From contig CAJTML010000024.1 of the NCBI GenBank assembly GCA_910577495.1, positions 1-20,724 of the forward strand: a DNA stretch of 20,724 nt. The letters are read 5' to 3'. Shown piece after piece: positions 7,583-14,264 of the stretch. The position numbers and the translations under genes are program-made. The stretch is from an uncultured Eggerthellaceae bacterium (GTDB lineage: Bacteria > Actinomycetota > Coriobacteriia > Coriobacteriales > Eggerthellaceae). Position 1 is the stretch's first letter; each line of letters starts with the position of its first letter. The notes beneath the pieces were generated by a model, which was not told where the DNA came from, did no database searches, and saw nothing but the letters and a program-made list of their open reading frames with translations.

Positions 7583-8155
7583 TTAGTCCATATATTTCTG
7601 ACCCGAGACCCATGCTTCGCCAGCTTTTTCGCCCATGGCATAGTAATCGTTGCGCATCTGGTCAAAGGCGAAGGCACCAATCTTCGCCACGTCAATTTTG
7701 CCGTCTTCGTCAAGCACGCGTTCGTCAGCAATAACGTTGACGATCTTGCCCAAAAAACGCGGGCCGTACGGCTGATCTTGCTCTTCAATAAGTTCACATT
7801 CAAGGGTGACTGGGTATTCGTCAACAATGGGCGCATCCACGCGCTCTGACTTGTGGGCATGCAGGCCTGTGCGGGCGAACTTGTCGGGTACCTTGTTACC
7901 TGATGCGATGCCAAGATAATCTGACTGCTCAAGGGCATCGGTGCCCGGAATTGCCAGCGTGAATGCTTTGCGTGCGCGTAGGTTTGCGCAGGTCTTATGC
8001 TCGGATTCAAGGTTGAGCGCAACCATATCCATTGCGCAAATGCCACCCCAGGCCATCATCATGACGTCAACGCTATCGTCTTCGTTGTAGGTGCCAATCA
8101 TGTAGGTGGGCATGGGGTAGAGGTAGGGGTGTACGCCTAAATCTTTCGTTGCCAT
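7583..8155 (-). CDS. Flavin reductase family protein (FMN-binding split barrel)
   Basis: 190 aa, ATG at 8155 with AAAGGA upstream. The sequence follows the flavin reductase-like split-barrel family: YPMPTYMIGTYNEDDSVDVM at the N-terminus, MMAWGGICAMDMVALNLESE for the FMN-contacting strands, and HKTCANLRARKAFTLAIP for the phosphate-binding part. The DYLG/SGNKVPDKF segment is typical of the subfamily in anaerobes, where these proteins bind FMN and may reduce or shuttle flavins. No Rieske or haem motifs are present. Its own terminator lies just downstream (7523-7559). It points towards the flavodoxin-type gene, so the two are not co-transcribed. The exact reaction cannot be told from sequence. 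Confidence 0.88.
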   Translation of the reverse strand: MATKDLGVHPYLYPMPTYMIGTYNEDDSVDVMMMAWGGICAMDMVALNLESEHKTCANLRARKAFTLAIPGTDALEQSDYLGIASGNKVPDKFARTGLHAHKSERVDAPIVDEYPVTLECELIEEQDQPYGPRFLGKIVNVIADERVLDEDGKIDVAKIGAFAFDQMRNDYYAMGEKAGEAWVSGQKYMD

Positions 8156-8225
8156 AGTGGTTTCCTTTCTGCGAATGGGGAATGATTCCTAAACTAGCTG
8201 ATACCCGTGCCAAGTGACGCTTGCG

Positions 8226-8864
8226 TTAGATTGCGGCGAGTGCCTCGTGAATGGGCGTGGCTCCCGAGCGCATCATAATGACACGATGATACGTGTTCGG
8301 CATCTCAAGTACTTTCGCCAAAACTTCGGCCACATCGGGGATGGGGTTTTGACCATCGTGTTCGGGATTGATCTCGATGTTTCCCGTTGCAGGCTCTTCT
8401 TTGAGTACGCTTGGTTGGACGACTGTCCAGTTCAGATCCGAGAGCTCGGTGAGCCATTCATCGGCGAAAAACTTCGCAATGTTGTAATTGGTGATGGGTG
8501 CAAGCGATGGCTCTTCTGCCCATTTTTCAGGTTGCTGCGAGAAGATGGAGCTCAGCATAATAAAGCGGTCTGTACCTGCAGCTTGTGCGGCCTGCATAAG
8601 TTTGACTGCGCCAAATGCATCTACCTGGAGCAGATCTTTGCCGCGTGAACCTGCCACGAAATACGCTGCATCGCAGCCGCGCAGCTGATCCTCCATATGG
8701 TTAACGTCCTCGTGAAAATCGAATTCGAGCGCCTCAACGCCGTCTGGCCAGTGGGCATCTTGAGCGCCCCTTGATGCAGCCACCACCTCATGTCCATTGC
8801 GGATGAGTCTTGCTACTAATTCTTGACCGACTCGACCCGTGGCGCCTGCCACAAATACCTTCAT
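8226..8864 (-). CDS. NAD(P)-binding SDR-type reductase (NmrA/SDR_a5-like)
   Basis: 212 aa. Two adjacent ATGs exist (8867 and 8864); the second is preferred because GGAGG then sits 5 nt away rather than 2. KVFVAGATGRVGQEL at the N-terminus is the GxxGxxG dinucleotide-binding loop of atypical short-chain dehydrogenases. FIMLSSIFS and the NYNIAK segment (the usual YxxxK position, here with Tyr-Asn-Ile-Ala-Lys) complete the fold. Such proteins act as NAD(P)H-dependent quinone or epimerase-type reductases or as redox sensors. The gene is divergent from an HxlR regulator 8987-9325, the same pairing as E. coli ytfG/ytfH, so HxlR control of this gene is likely. Ends in TAA. Confidence 0.87.
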   Translation of the reverse strand: MKVFVAGATGRVGQELVARLIRNGHEVVAASRGAQDAHWPDGVEALEFDFHEDVNHMEDQLRGCDAAYFVAGSRGKDLLQVDAFGAVKLMQAAQAAGTDRFIMLSSIFSQQPEKWAEEPSLAPITNYNIAKFFADEWLTELSDLNWTVVQPSVLKEEPATGNIEINPEHDGQNPIPDVAEVLAKVLEMPNTYHRVIMMRSGATPIHEALAAI

Positions 8865-8889
8865 CATAGCCTCCGTTTCAAAAGAGTGT

Positions 8890-8972
8890 TTGACATCGCA
8901 TGAATTGATGCTATAAATCGTAACGGTGCTACGCTTAGATGCAAGTACTTACTTAAAAGATATGTACTATCT
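8890..8972 (+). promoter_or_regulatory. Promoter and possible operator of the HxlR gene
   Basis: TTGACA (8890-8895) and TATAAA (8912-8917), 16 nt apart, form a strong sigma-A-type promoter on the plus strand. The spacer carries GCATGAATTGATGC (8898-8911), palindromic at 12 of 14 positions. A second symmetric site, AGATA-TGTAC-TATCT (8958-8972), lies just before the ribosome binding site. Both are candidates for binding of the HxlR protein and could also affect the divergent SDR gene. Confidence 0.55.
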
Positions 8973-8986
8973 AAAAGGAAAGTATT

Positions 8987-9325
8987 ATGTACGATAAATG
9001 TATTGAAGATTGTTGCCTGGATGAGACGGGCTTTAACTATACGATGTCGCTCATCCAGGGCAAATACAAATTGTCAGTGCTCTATGCGTTGGCAGGGTTT
9101 GGTGTGGTGCGCTTCAATGAACTGCAACGCTACCTCAAAACGGCCACATTCAAGACGCTCTCAACAACTTTGAAAGCATTGGAAGCTGACGGACTGGTTC
9201 ATCGCGAAGAGTATCCTCAGATCCCACCGCGGGTAGAGTATTCGCTGACCGATCGTGGTCGCTCGCTTATTCCGATTCTTGATCAGATGTGCGAATGGGG
9301 CGAAGCGCATCGGGATGAGGCATAG
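8987..9325 (+). CDS. HxlR-family winged-helix regulator
   Basis: 112 aa, ATG at 8987 after AAAGGAAAG. The pattern is that of HxlR: an N-terminal Cys region (CIEDCCLDETGF; Cys5, Cys9 and Cys10), then IQGKYKLSVLYAL, RFNELQRYLKTATFKTLSTT (recognition helix) and EYPQIPPRVEYSLTDRGRSL for the wing. HxlR regulators with an N-terminal Cys sense electrophiles, aldehydes or quinones through thiol chemistry, as HypR and YodB do. The Cys pair here makes this plausible. The divergent SDR at 8226-8864 is the likely target. The 3' end overlaps the convergent CPBP gene by 59 bp. Ends in TAG. Confidence 0.9.
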   Translation: MYDKCIEDCCLDETGFNYTMSLIQGKYKLSVLYALAGFGVVRFNELQRYLKTATFKTLSTTLKALEADGLVHREEYPQIPPRVEYSLTDRGRSLIPILDQMCEWGEAHRDEA

Positions 9326-10247
9326 TTTTGCGCAGCGAATAAAGACAGAGCGCTGCAACAACAATAAACCCAATGCCACCGATAATACCCGTAGGCGCCG
9401 GCCCTATGAAAGGGTTTGCCACCGTGGCAAACATAACCGGTGCATTCGCGCACCCATTGAGTGCCCCATGGGCGAACACGGCAGGCAGACAGCTCTTTGC
9501 GCGTAAGGTCATCCAGCTAAAAAAGCACCCAATGACAGTCGTAAAGCAGCACATGGCGAAAATGCCTCCGAAAGGCCATCCAGGGTATCCGAGGCCGTAA
9601 TTGTGTCCGAGGATCGTTATGGGTGCATGCCAAAGCCCCCAGATAATGCCACTTACAACGATTGTGTAGGTGATAGATCGTTTCTCAAGCATGTGTGGCA
9701 AGAGGTATCCGCGCCAGCCCCACTCTTCGCCAAAACAGGTAAACACGTTGAGCGCGGGAGCTACGAACACGAGTGCAAGCTGCACATACGCCAGGGTGGT
9801 AAGCTCCGACTCAGGTGGCACGGGTTGTCCTGCGGCACTCAGTTGCGCTTGCATGAGCTCAGTAAATCCTGAAAGCGACGGATTGAACGTCGCAGGAAAG
9901 AGGATGAAGTACACCGCAGCCCCACCTGCAATGAGCGCAATCGGACCAAACCAACCAGCGACGTAATACTTCCATGTGCGCTTGAACTGCTTCGGTTTGA
10001 TCCATGCAGAGCGAAATCCTTCGCCCGTGATGAGGCGGGTGAGTGCGGTGCCAATGGCGGGAAAGAACATGCCGCCGCCCACTGCCAGCGTGACCACAGG
10101 CGACCCTAAGGGGTTTTCTCCTGTAGCAAGCGCGGGGAGCGCGTAGGGGTAGACCACACACAGCCAATATCCCCAGGTCAGAACAAAGGTAATGATGCAA
10201 AAGGTTATTACGCGATGCTTCGCCAACGTTAACTTAAGCGTTTGCAT
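9267..10247 (-). CDS. CPBP-family intramembrane metalloprotease (CAAX/Abi type)
   Basis: 326 aa from ATG 10247, which lies inside the end of the MerR gene (14-bp overlap). An in-frame start 57 bp upstream lacks a ribosome binding site. About eight hydrophobic segments. The Abi/CPBP motifs are all present: EEWGWRG (Glu174, Glu175, Arg179), WGLWHAP (His207) and HGALN (His260, Asn264), so an active membrane-embedded metal-dependent protease is predicted. Known relatives process prenylated proteins or bacteriocins, give immunity to peptides, or release anti-sigma factors. Overlap with the MerR-type gene implies translational coupling and a joint job, perhaps MerR membrane-sensor control of the protease. 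Its 3' end overlaps the HxlR gene on the other strand. Substrate unknown. Ends in TAA. Confidence 0.88.
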   Translation of the reverse strand: MQTLKLTLAKHRVITFCIITFVLTWGYWLCVVYPYALPALATGENPLGSPVVTLAVGGGMFFPAIGTALTRLITGEGFRSAWIKPKQFKRTWKYYVAGWFGPIALIAGGAAVYFILFPATFNPSLSGFTELMQAQLSAAGQPVPPESELTTLAYVQLALVFVAPALNVFTCFGEEWGWRGYLLPHMLEKRSITYTIVVSGIIWGLWHAPITILGHNYGLGYPGWPFGGIFAMCCFTTVIGCFFSWMTLRAKSCLPAVFAHGALNGCANAPVMFATVANPFIGPAPTGIIGGIGFIVVAALCLYSLRKTMPHPDALRPIRTSDQESE

Positions 10248-11049
10248 GGGTGTCACCTGCCTTGACTTCGCACGCGTGGTGACAAGTGCCCGGGACGCAT
10301 TCACCAGGTGTTATTTTAAGGGGCAGGGCATGATAGCGCTCAACACACCAGTCTTTTTCGTGGCAGCACGGACATACCAATCGACGCGTATAGGGCGTGT
10401 GACCCGAGAGCAAAAAAGCTCTAATTTTTGGTCGAAATTCGGCGCCACACACCGGACAGAGATAGGTTGAGTGGGCGCTGTATTTCAGTACGAGCCACAT
10501 ACCTACGCCGAAAACGAAAATAAGCGCAAGGGGAAACGGCCACCAGGTGCCAGTCATGATGCCAAGGATAAGCGTGCTGATCCACGCTGTATCCATGACA
10601 ATTCCGAGTGCGATCATTTTGATCCACATGGTTCGTCTTGCTCTGTCGTCTATCATACGTGTCACCATGGCTGGTTTGTTCGTTGCTATGAGTTTGCCAA
10701 AGCGTTCCAGGTCGGCGCGTGCGGTGTTGAGGATCCCCAGCGCGTGTGTTTGCTCGTCAAGTTCGCGTGAGATCTCCTCGGCGCGTTCGTCCAGCAAAAG
10801 CGTGAGTACGGTGGTGCTATTCGGACTTTCCAGAACGCCTTTAATCTGGTTGAGGCTAAGCCCCAACGTTTTGAGCAGCAAAATAAAGCGCAGCTGCTCT
10901 GCGTCAGCTTCAGTGTAGAGCCTTCGCCCGCCCTCGGAATAACCGGAAGGCGCAAGCAGGCCTTTGCTGTCGTAGTACTGCACGGTACGCACGGTTGTCC
11001 CACATGCGTCGGCCAGCTCGCCCGTTTGATATAAGTTGTTATCAGCCAT
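10234..11049 (-). CDS. MerR-family regulator with two TM segments and a C-terminal zinc-ribbon-like domain
   Basis: 271 aa; ATG 11049 chosen because AAGGAGGTG lies 6 nt upstream, although the frame is open 66 bp further. Residues ~5-75 are a MerR helix-turn-helix (YQTGELADACGTTVRTVQYY, GGRRLYTEADAEQLRFILLL) with a dimerisation coiled coil to ~140. Two membrane stretches follow (KMIALGIVMDTAWISTLILG; FPLALIFVFGVGMWLVLKY). The tail carries CPVCGAEF and CPCCHEKDWC, two Cys pairs and more, suggesting a zinc ribbon. A membrane-tethered MerR with a metal-binding tail is unusual, since classical MerR proteins are soluble. Directly followed by, and overlapping, the CPBP protease. Its own promoter (11072-11102) has the 19-bp spacer typical of MerR control. 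Effector unknown. Confidence 0.87.
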   Translation of the reverse strand: MADNNLYQTGELADACGTTVRTVQYYDSKGLLAPSGYSEGGRRLYTEADAEQLRFILLLKTLGLSLNQIKGVLESPNSTTVLTLLLDERAEEISRELDEQTHALGILNTARADLERFGKLIATNKPAMVTRMIDDRARRTMWIKMIALGIVMDTAWISTLILGIMTGTWWPFPLALIFVFGVGMWLVLKYSAHSTYLCPVCGAEFRPKIRAFLLSGHTPYTRRLVCPCCHEKDWCVERYHALPLKITPGECVPGTCHHACEVKAGDTHANA

Positions 11050-11071
11050 TGGTTTCACCTCCTTGATGGCT

Positions 11072-11102
11072 GTTGTACAACGCGACGTCGCGTCACGAGC
11101 AA
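11072..11102 (-). promoter_or_regulatory. MerR-type promoter with a palindromic 19-bp spacer
   Basis: Read on the minus strand, TTGCTC (complement of 11097-11102) and TACAAC (complement of 11072-11077) are separated by exactly 19 bp. That is the overlong spacer MerR proteins correct by untwisting DNA. A perfect 12-bp palindrome CGCGACGTCGCG (11081-11092) is centred within half a base of the spacer's middle, where MerR dimers bind. GTTGTACAAC (11072-11081) is a second palindrome over the -10. This suggests autoregulation of the MerR-CPBP pair. Confidence 0.6.
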
Positions 11103-11126
11103 GTGCTTTCGCCAAGATTTTTGCGT

Positions 11127-11771
11127 TTATTGTGCGTGACGTTGGGTAATGGGGTGGCGGATAACCGTTTTGAGTTTCTCGGGGGCGCAGCGGCGCGGAT
11201 CCGAGAGATAGATTTCGTGGTGGTACCTACCGGCTGCGAAATCCTGCTCATAACCTGCTGCTTCGGCAAATTCTTTCATGCGTTCTATGGTGGCTGGCTC
11301 GTCGTCATAAGGGCCGATATGCATGCATTGGACGCAGAGCCCTTCATCCATGGCTAAAAACTCAACTTTGGAAAAGTCCTCGTGCTTTTTGCGGGTTGCT
11401 TCAGCAACTGCCCACGCGAAGTCATCAGGAGTTACAAAGTCAGGCATGCGAATGCAGGAGATGAAGTTCATGTCAGCTTTGCGGGTGTAGTCAAGGGTGC
11501 CGTGTGCGCCGTCTTGCCACCAAAAGCCCTCAAGCGGAGGGACGACAAAATCAAAGTAGCCGTCAATGCGGTGGTCGCCCATTTTCGACATTTTGATGGT
11601 AAACGCAATGCCATAGAGCAGGCTGATGGATTGTTTGTACTGGCTGTTTTCAGCATTGGGATCACCGCTACCACGCACGGCAATATAGTTCATGGGAGGC
11701 ACCGTTACGATGCTTGGCTTTTTGGGTGGGAGGTAAAACTCCTTGTATTCCTTTTTGTAGTCAAACGCCAT
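11127..11771 (-). CDS. GyrI-like small-molecule-binding protein
   Basis: 214 aa, ATG 11771, preceded by GAAGGGGG. The whole protein follows the GyrI-like (SOUL/BRE-type effector-binding) family found beside AraC or MerR regulators: PPMNYIAVRGSGDPN near the N-terminus, MGDHRIDGYFDFVVPPLEGF and the central acidic residues, then CVQCMHIGPYDDEPATIERM, where the family's conserved Glu lies. These proteins bind amphipathic cations and some hydrolyse cyclopropanoids. No DNA-binding domain is present. It follows the AraC gene, which itself ends in a GyrI-like domain, with a 16-bp gap, so the two are co-transcribed and probably sense related ligands. Ends in TAA. Confidence 0.88.
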   Translation of the reverse strand: MAFDYKKEYKEFYLPPKKPSIVTVPPMNYIAVRGSGDPNAENSQYKQSISLLYGIAFTIKMSKMGDHRIDGYFDFVVPPLEGFWWQDGAHGTLDYTRKADMNFISCIRMPDFVTPDDFAWAVAEATRKKHEDFSKVEFLAMDEGLCVQCMHIGPYDDEPATIERMKEFAEAAGYEQDFAAGRYHHEIYLSDPRRCAPEKLKTVIRHPITQRHAQ

Positions 11772-11787
11772 CGGTGCCCCCTTCTGT

Positions 11788-12651
11788 TTATTTGGATGCT
11801 TTGACGACCGGCAGCCAGACTTCGCTTTTGCTGTCGGGCGAGGTCATTTCGGGTGTCAGATATCGCTCAACGTCGGTGCCGTTTGCCCAAGTATACCCCG
11901 ACGCGGGCAACCATTCGGCGAGGATGCGGTGCCACAGGGTAGTCATAGCGTCGGGCATGGCGCCTTTGCACTCAAAAACGGCGTAGGTGCCACCTTCAAC
12001 CATGCGTTCTTCCATGCCTTCGGGACACGGTTGGCTGGTGGCTACGCAAGCCATATAGCAATCGAATTCGCCATTAGTGCAAAACTGCGCGCCCAAAAGT
12101 CCTTCTGGTGTACTGCCATCCATGAGATTGATGATGTCATGGACACGGGTGCCAAGTGACGTCCAGTACTCAGTTGCTTTTTCGCCAGCATCTTCTATGT
12201 TCCATGCACCGTTGTTGGAAGGGATGCCAACAACGCGAAAGGCGGATTGTTCTACCAACTTATAATTCATAGGTGTGTCTCCTTTAACTGAGAGAGTGAA
12301 TACGAGGCGGGGGTAGAGCGAAAGCTTTGATCCTTGTAGCTTGGCTTGGCGCGGCGAGACTCCTACAACGCTTTTAAACGCGCGATTAAAAGCAGTAGGC
12401 GAGTCGTAGCCGTAGCGCTGAGCTATATCAATCACCTTATGATCGGTAGTTTGCAGGTCGTGCGCTGCCATGGTCATGCGACGCCTGCGCACATACTCGG
12501 TAAGTGAAATCCCTGTGAGATAGGGAAACATGCGCTGAAGTTGATACTGTGAGCAGCCTGCAATCTGCGCCAGTTTCTGCTGGTCAATTTCAGCTGTCAG
12601 GTGATCTTCGATATAGGTGATTGCCTGGTTCAGGCTCTCAAGGTTACTCAT
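11788..12651 (-). CDS. AraC-family regulator with GyrI-like effector domain
   Basis: 287 aa; ATG 12651 has GGGAGG 4 nt upstream, whereas a TTG 15 bp further has none. Residues ~1-105 hold the two AraC helix-turn-helix motifs (IDQQKLAQIAGCSQYQLQRM; KVIDIAQRYGYDSPTAFNRA), placed N-terminally as in Rob and related GyrI-type AraC regulators. Residues ~125-287 are a GyrI-like effector domain (MNYKLVEQSAFRVVGIPSNN, EGGTYAVFECKGAMPDAMTT). These proteins bind drugs or amphipathic compounds and switch on resistance or efflux genes. It is the first gene of the minus-strand run AraC, GyrI-like, MerR, CPBP. Its target may be this run; no efflux pump is visible in the window. Ends in TAA. Confidence 0.92.
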   Translation of the reverse strand: MSNLESLNQAITYIEDHLTAEIDQQKLAQIAGCSQYQLQRMFPYLTGISLTEYVRRRRMTMAAHDLQTTDHKVIDIAQRYGYDSPTAFNRAFKSVVGVSPRQAKLQGSKLSLYPRLVFTLSVKGDTPMNYKLVEQSAFRVVGIPSNNGAWNIEDAGEKATEYWTSLGTRVHDIINLMDGSTPEGLLGAQFCTNGEFDCYMACVATSQPCPEGMEERMVEGGTYAVFECKGAMPDAMTTLWHRILAEWLPASGYTWANGTDVERYLTPEMTSPDSKSEVWLPVVKASK

Positions 12652-13008
12652 TGCGCCTCCCAACACACCCTATAGTAGGCGAGCCTAACACACATTTCCT
12701 CGCTGTATGCGTTCAGATTTTGCGAAGTTGGTGCGTGTAGGCACACCCCCCCCGGAGGGGTGTCGGAGGGGTGCACACAGGCGGGGTGCGTTTTGGACAA
12801 ATAGGGCTGGTTTTGTGCAAAAGGAGCGCTTACGGAGGACGCTTGCGCAAAGGACATATAAGCCAAGTTTGAAAAACACCAGATCAGAGGGCTGGTGTCT
12901 CCACGGGCGGGTGAGTCGGGGGTTCGCCCTGCACTAAACCACGCCTATTTGACCAAAACGGCGAGAATCGACGATCCGAATCGGCTTCGACTGAGTATCG
13001 ACATTCTA
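12652..13008. other. Non-coding spacer with GC-rich repeats and hairpins
   Basis: No open frame here has family similarity or a ribosome binding site I can support. What can be seen: ACACCCC (12743-12749) with GGGGTGT (12757-12763) forming a hairpin beside a run of eight C (12746-12753); a direct repeat GGAGGGGTG at 12754-12762 and 12765-12773 that could pair alternatively; and ACACCAG with CTGGTGT (about 12879-12899), a 7-bp stem with a 7-9-nt loop. It must contain the AraC promoter on the minus strand, which I could not place. Confidence 0.5.
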
Positions 13009-13060
13009 TTGACAAACGTAAATGCAAAATATATATTGCAAATGCAAGATATATTTTGCA
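13009..13060 (+). promoter_or_regulatory. Promoter of the small XRE gene, overlaid by two palindromic operators
   Basis: TTGACA (13009-13014) and TATATT (13032-13037) are separated by 17 nt, a near-consensus sigma-A promoter. An 18-bp palindrome TGCAAAATATATATTGCA (13023-13040) covers the -10, and a second, TGCAAGATATATTTTGCA (13043-13060), covers the start region. Each differs from the reverse complement of the other at one base, and their centres are 20 bp apart, about two helical turns. This is a classic autorepression arrangement for the XRE protein encoded immediately downstream. Confidence 0.8.
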
Positions 13061-13086
13061 TGCTCATATTGAGAGAACAGGAACGT

Positions 13087-13287
13087 ATGGACGGAACGAA
13101 AAACATGCGTATCAAGATGGCGCGGATGGAGGCAGGGCTTTCGCAAGCTGAACTTGCTGAACGTGTGGGAGCAACGCGCCAAACCATCGGGTTGATAGAA
13201 GCCGGCAAATACAACCCTACTATCAAACTGTGCCTTGCCATGTGTAAAGCACTTGGGAAAACGCTCGACGATCTATTTTGGGAATAG
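13087..13287 (+). CDS. Small XRE-family repressor
   Basis: 66 aa from ATG 13087, with CAGGA 4-8 nt upstream; an ATG at 13105 would give 60 aa. The protein is almost only a helix-turn-helix: MARMEAGLSQAELAERVGAT, then RQTIGLIEAGKYNPTIKLCL and a short tail LGKTLDDLFWE. It belongs to the YozG-like group of ~65-residue regulators usually encoded directly before a small membrane protein. It probably binds the two 18-bp palindromes at 13023-13060 and represses itself and the 4-TM gene, which starts 52 bp downstream. Signal unknown. Ends in TAG. Confidence 0.88.
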   Translation: MDGTKNMRIKMARMEAGLSQAELAERVGATRQTIGLIEAGKYNPTIKLCLAMCKALGKTLDDLFWE

Positions 13288-13339
13288 GGGTTACGCGCCA
13301 CCGTGTTGGGTGCGCCTTGAAATTGCGAAAGGAACAGAC

Positions 13340-13912
13340 ATGAGCCTGATCAAGAAATGGGAGACCTATATGGGACCCAAGGACGAACGCCTGGTGGCTG
13401 AGTCGAATAGGATCATGCGTATTGGGTATACGATACTGTTGGCGGGAACAGCGCTGGCTCTCTATTATGGGCTGATGCTCACGCAGGTGGCTTCAACCAC
13501 AGATACCCCAATCTTTACTGCACTTGGCGAACGAGTCTTTCCGCTTGATAAGGTGCTTTTGATTGTTTTTGTCTTAGGTACGTTTATCCCGTGTGGGATG
13601 TTCATGCGCAGCGGCATAACAACCGAACGTAATCGCTATGCGCAGGTTGACTATGTGCCCTGGAACTATGTCGTGCAGGTGAGTTTGCTGTGCGCGCTCA
13701 TAATCGGGGTGCTTTCAGCAGGCATGAGAATTGTTGCCGAGATTCAGATTGTGGGTCTTGGTCAAGTCGCGTGGATTGGCGACATTGCCATGGGTTTTGT
13801 GTTTGCTGGTATGGGTTTCGCCATCGGTATGGTGGCTATTTCGGCAAGCTTTAAGGCAGCTATCGAAAACCGCAAAAAGCTTGATGAGGAGCTAGATGAT
13901 GGTCTGCTGTAG
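13340..13912 (+). CDS. Four-TM membrane protein paired with the small XRE repressor
   Basis: 190 aa; ATG 13340 is chosen because AAAGGA precedes it by 6 nt. The frame is open further upstream but that part reads as non-coding. Four hydrophobic segments: IGYTILLAGTALALYYGLML, DKVLLIVFVLGTFIPCGMFM, VVQVSLLCALIIGVLSAG and IAMGFVFAGMGFAIGMVAIS, with short charged ends. It resembles the DUF6773-type proteins that follow small XRE regulators in Gram-positive bacteria, but I am not certain of the family. It is probably co-transcribed with 13087-13287. No catalytic motif can be seen; function unknown. Ends in TAG. Confidence 0.8.
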   Translation: MSLIKKWETYMGPKDERLVAESNRIMRIGYTILLAGTALALYYGLMLTQVASTTDTPIFTALGERVFPLDKVLLIVFVLGTFIPCGMFMRSGITTERNRYAQVDYVPWNYVVQVSLLCALIIGVLSAGMRIVAEIQIVGLGQVAWIGDIAMGFVFAGMGFAIGMVAISASFKAAIENRKKLDEELDDGLL

Positions 13913-13940
13913 CGGGTGGGATCGAATGCGTGTAGCTCTG

Positions 13941-14264
13941 CTATGCGCGCTCCAACTTTCCGCTATATGACATGATGCCGCCGATGTTTTCGACCGACTC
14001 ATATCCAGCACGCTTCAAAAGGCTGGTAGCTTGGGCGCTGCGCATGCCACTTTGGCAATAGACAAACAGCGGGGTTGCTTTGTCGGGTGCAACATCCGCA
14101 ATCCGACCAAGGTCTTGCAAGGGAACGTTGACGCTCTCAGGAATATGGCCTTGGCTGTATTCCTGGGGTGTGCGCACGTCAACCAAAACAGCGCCCGGCG
14201 TTTCTTCAAACATCTGAACGCCGTTGTCAATTGAGTTTCCTTGAGTGAAATTAAACAGTCCCAT
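13941..14264 (-). CDS. Single-domain rhodanese
   Basis: 107 aa from ATG 14264, supported by AAAGGAG 6 nt upstream; the frame is open 24 bp further. Rhodanese signature: AVLVDVRTPQEYSQGHIPES at the N-terminal half and the active-site loop CQSGMRSA, whose Cys carries the persulfide. The length is right for a GlpE/PspE-like single-domain enzyme. It lies in the cytoplasm, as no signal peptide is visible. Such proteins move sulfane sulfur between thiol carriers; the acceptor is unknown. Convergent with the 4-TM gene and divergent from the rimP operon. Ends in TAG. Confidence 0.93.
   Translation of the reverse strand: MGLFNFTQGNSIDNGVQMFEETPGAVLVDVRTPQEYSQGHIPESVNVPLQDLGRIADVAPDKATPLFVYCQSGMRSAQATSLLKRAGYESVENIGGIMSYSGKLERA

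Noticed and set aside
12707..12937. Open frame of 76 codons in the AraC-XRE gap
   Set aside because: No ribosome binding site, low-complexity Arg/Gly composition driven by the GC-rich repeats, and no recognisable family; overlapping frames exist on both strands.
13021..13060. Possible short CRISPR-like repeat (two similar 18-mers)
   Set aside because: Only two copies, AT-rich palindromes with a 2-nt gap, placed on a promoter: operator sites, not a CRISPR array.
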